Of a stretch of DNA of 13,774 nt, positions 13,498 through 13,774 are shown piece by piece. Source of the DNA: Candidatus Woesearchaeota archaeon (GTDB lineage: Archaea; Nanobdellota; Nanobdellia; Woesearchaeales; B29-G15). The translations under genes were made by a program, and so were the position numbers. The DNA lies in the NCBI GenBank assembly GCA_003650585.1, contig QMQS01000015.1:1-13774 (forward strand), written 5' to 3'. Within the stretch, counting starts at the first letter, position 1. Every line of letters begins with the position of its first letter. Under the pieces are notes generated by a model that ran no database searches, was not told the origin of the DNA, and worked only from the letters and a program-made list of their open reading frames with translations.

Positions 13498-13774
13498 ACC
13501 TCGACAAATACACCCCGGATAAGAGAAGAATAATAAAGCTCTACAATGAGAGGCTTGCAAAACACGGGTATACAGTAAGGGGGCTTGCCTCAGGTACAAG
13601 GGGGAGGCAATTCCTGAGATTTAAAATGGTGTGTGAAGTGGGGGATCTTAATGGTAAGTCTGTGCTTGACATGGGATGTGGGTTTGGTGCCCTCCTTGAT
13701 TTCTTTAAGCAAGAGGGGATTCAAGTGAAGGAGTATGTTGGTTGGGACATTAACCCTAAGATAGTCGAAATCGC
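13494..13774 (+). CDS. SAM-dependent methyltransferase, N-terminal fragment
   Basis: The start codon overlaps the TGA of the aldolase fusion (ATGA at 13494-13497), and the frame stays open for 93 complete codons to the window edge. After about 55 residues containing many Arg and Lys comes motif I, SVLDMGCGFGALLDFF, and then YVGWDINP, where the acidic residue at the end of strand two would bind the SAM ribose. This is the class I fold, and the gene looks intact as far as it goes. As the last visible gene of the sugar operon it probably O- or N-methylates the sugar or the finished glycan. It differs from the interrupted methyltransferase at 3329, which has IIEIGCTPG at motif I. Confidence 0.85.
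   Translation, partial: MNLDKYTPDKRRIIKLYNERLAKHGYTVRGLASGTRGRQFLRFKMVCEVGDLNGKSVLDMGCGFGALLDFFKQEGIQVKEYVGWDINPKIVEI

Overview
The window is a compact block of surface-polysaccharide or glycan biosynthesis genes, probably from an archaeon of moderate GC content. Three things suggest archaea. AT-rich TTTAAATA-like boxes lie about 25 nt upstream of predicted starts, with short leaders or none, and no bacterial -35/-10 pairs are obvious. GGTGA/GGAGGT ribosome sites lie at the inner starts. The NAD synthetase is the short NH3-dependent type. No rRNA or tRNA gene, CRISPR array or complete insertion sequence was seen, and the lineage cannot be fixed further from the sequence.

Layout, left to right. 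(1) Positions 1-431: C-terminal end of a family-4 glycosyltransferase on the + strand, meeting the next gene tail to tail. (2) Positions 428-3190, minus strand: an overlapping three-gene CDP-sugar operon. Glucose-1-phosphate cytidylyltransferase and CDP-glucose 4,6-dehydratase make CDP-4-keto-6-deoxyglucose, and a CDP-abequose-synthase-like SDR probably reduces or epimerises it. (3) Positions 3191-3328: a divergent promoter region. (4) Positions 3329-5981, + strand: a class I methyltransferase broken by one extra base in a G5 run, then a 605-aa GT-B-like transferase of the CDP-glycerol glycerophosphotransferase/surface-carbohydrate type. (5) Positions 5978-6326: a 70-codon zinc-ribbon gene on the minus strand and a promoter region, with three same-orientation copies of AAAAAAGCGCGCA. 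(6) Positions 6327-13774, + strand: seven tightly packed genes. They encode a UDP-glucose/GDP-mannose-dehydrogenase-family enzyme, NAD synthetase, an RmlD-like SDR, a GalE-like epimerase, a DegT-family PLP aminotransferase, a 700-aa fusion of a 4-hydroxy-2-oxovalerate-aldolase-like domain to a Rossmann domain, and a methyltransferase cut by the window edge.

Taken together, region 2 supplies a CDP-deoxyhexose. Region 6 looks like a pathway for a second, unusual sugar that is oxidised, epimerised or reduced, aminated, possibly carbon-chain-extended or cleaved by the aldolase, and O- or N-methylated. Regions 1 and 4 supply transferases. The most unusual items are the aldolase-Rossmann fusion, with an apparent His/Tyr exchange in its active site, the NAD synthetase inside the same operon, and the GCGCGC repeats around the zinc-ribbon gene. 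Domain assignments come from recognising motifs by eye; no database search was run.
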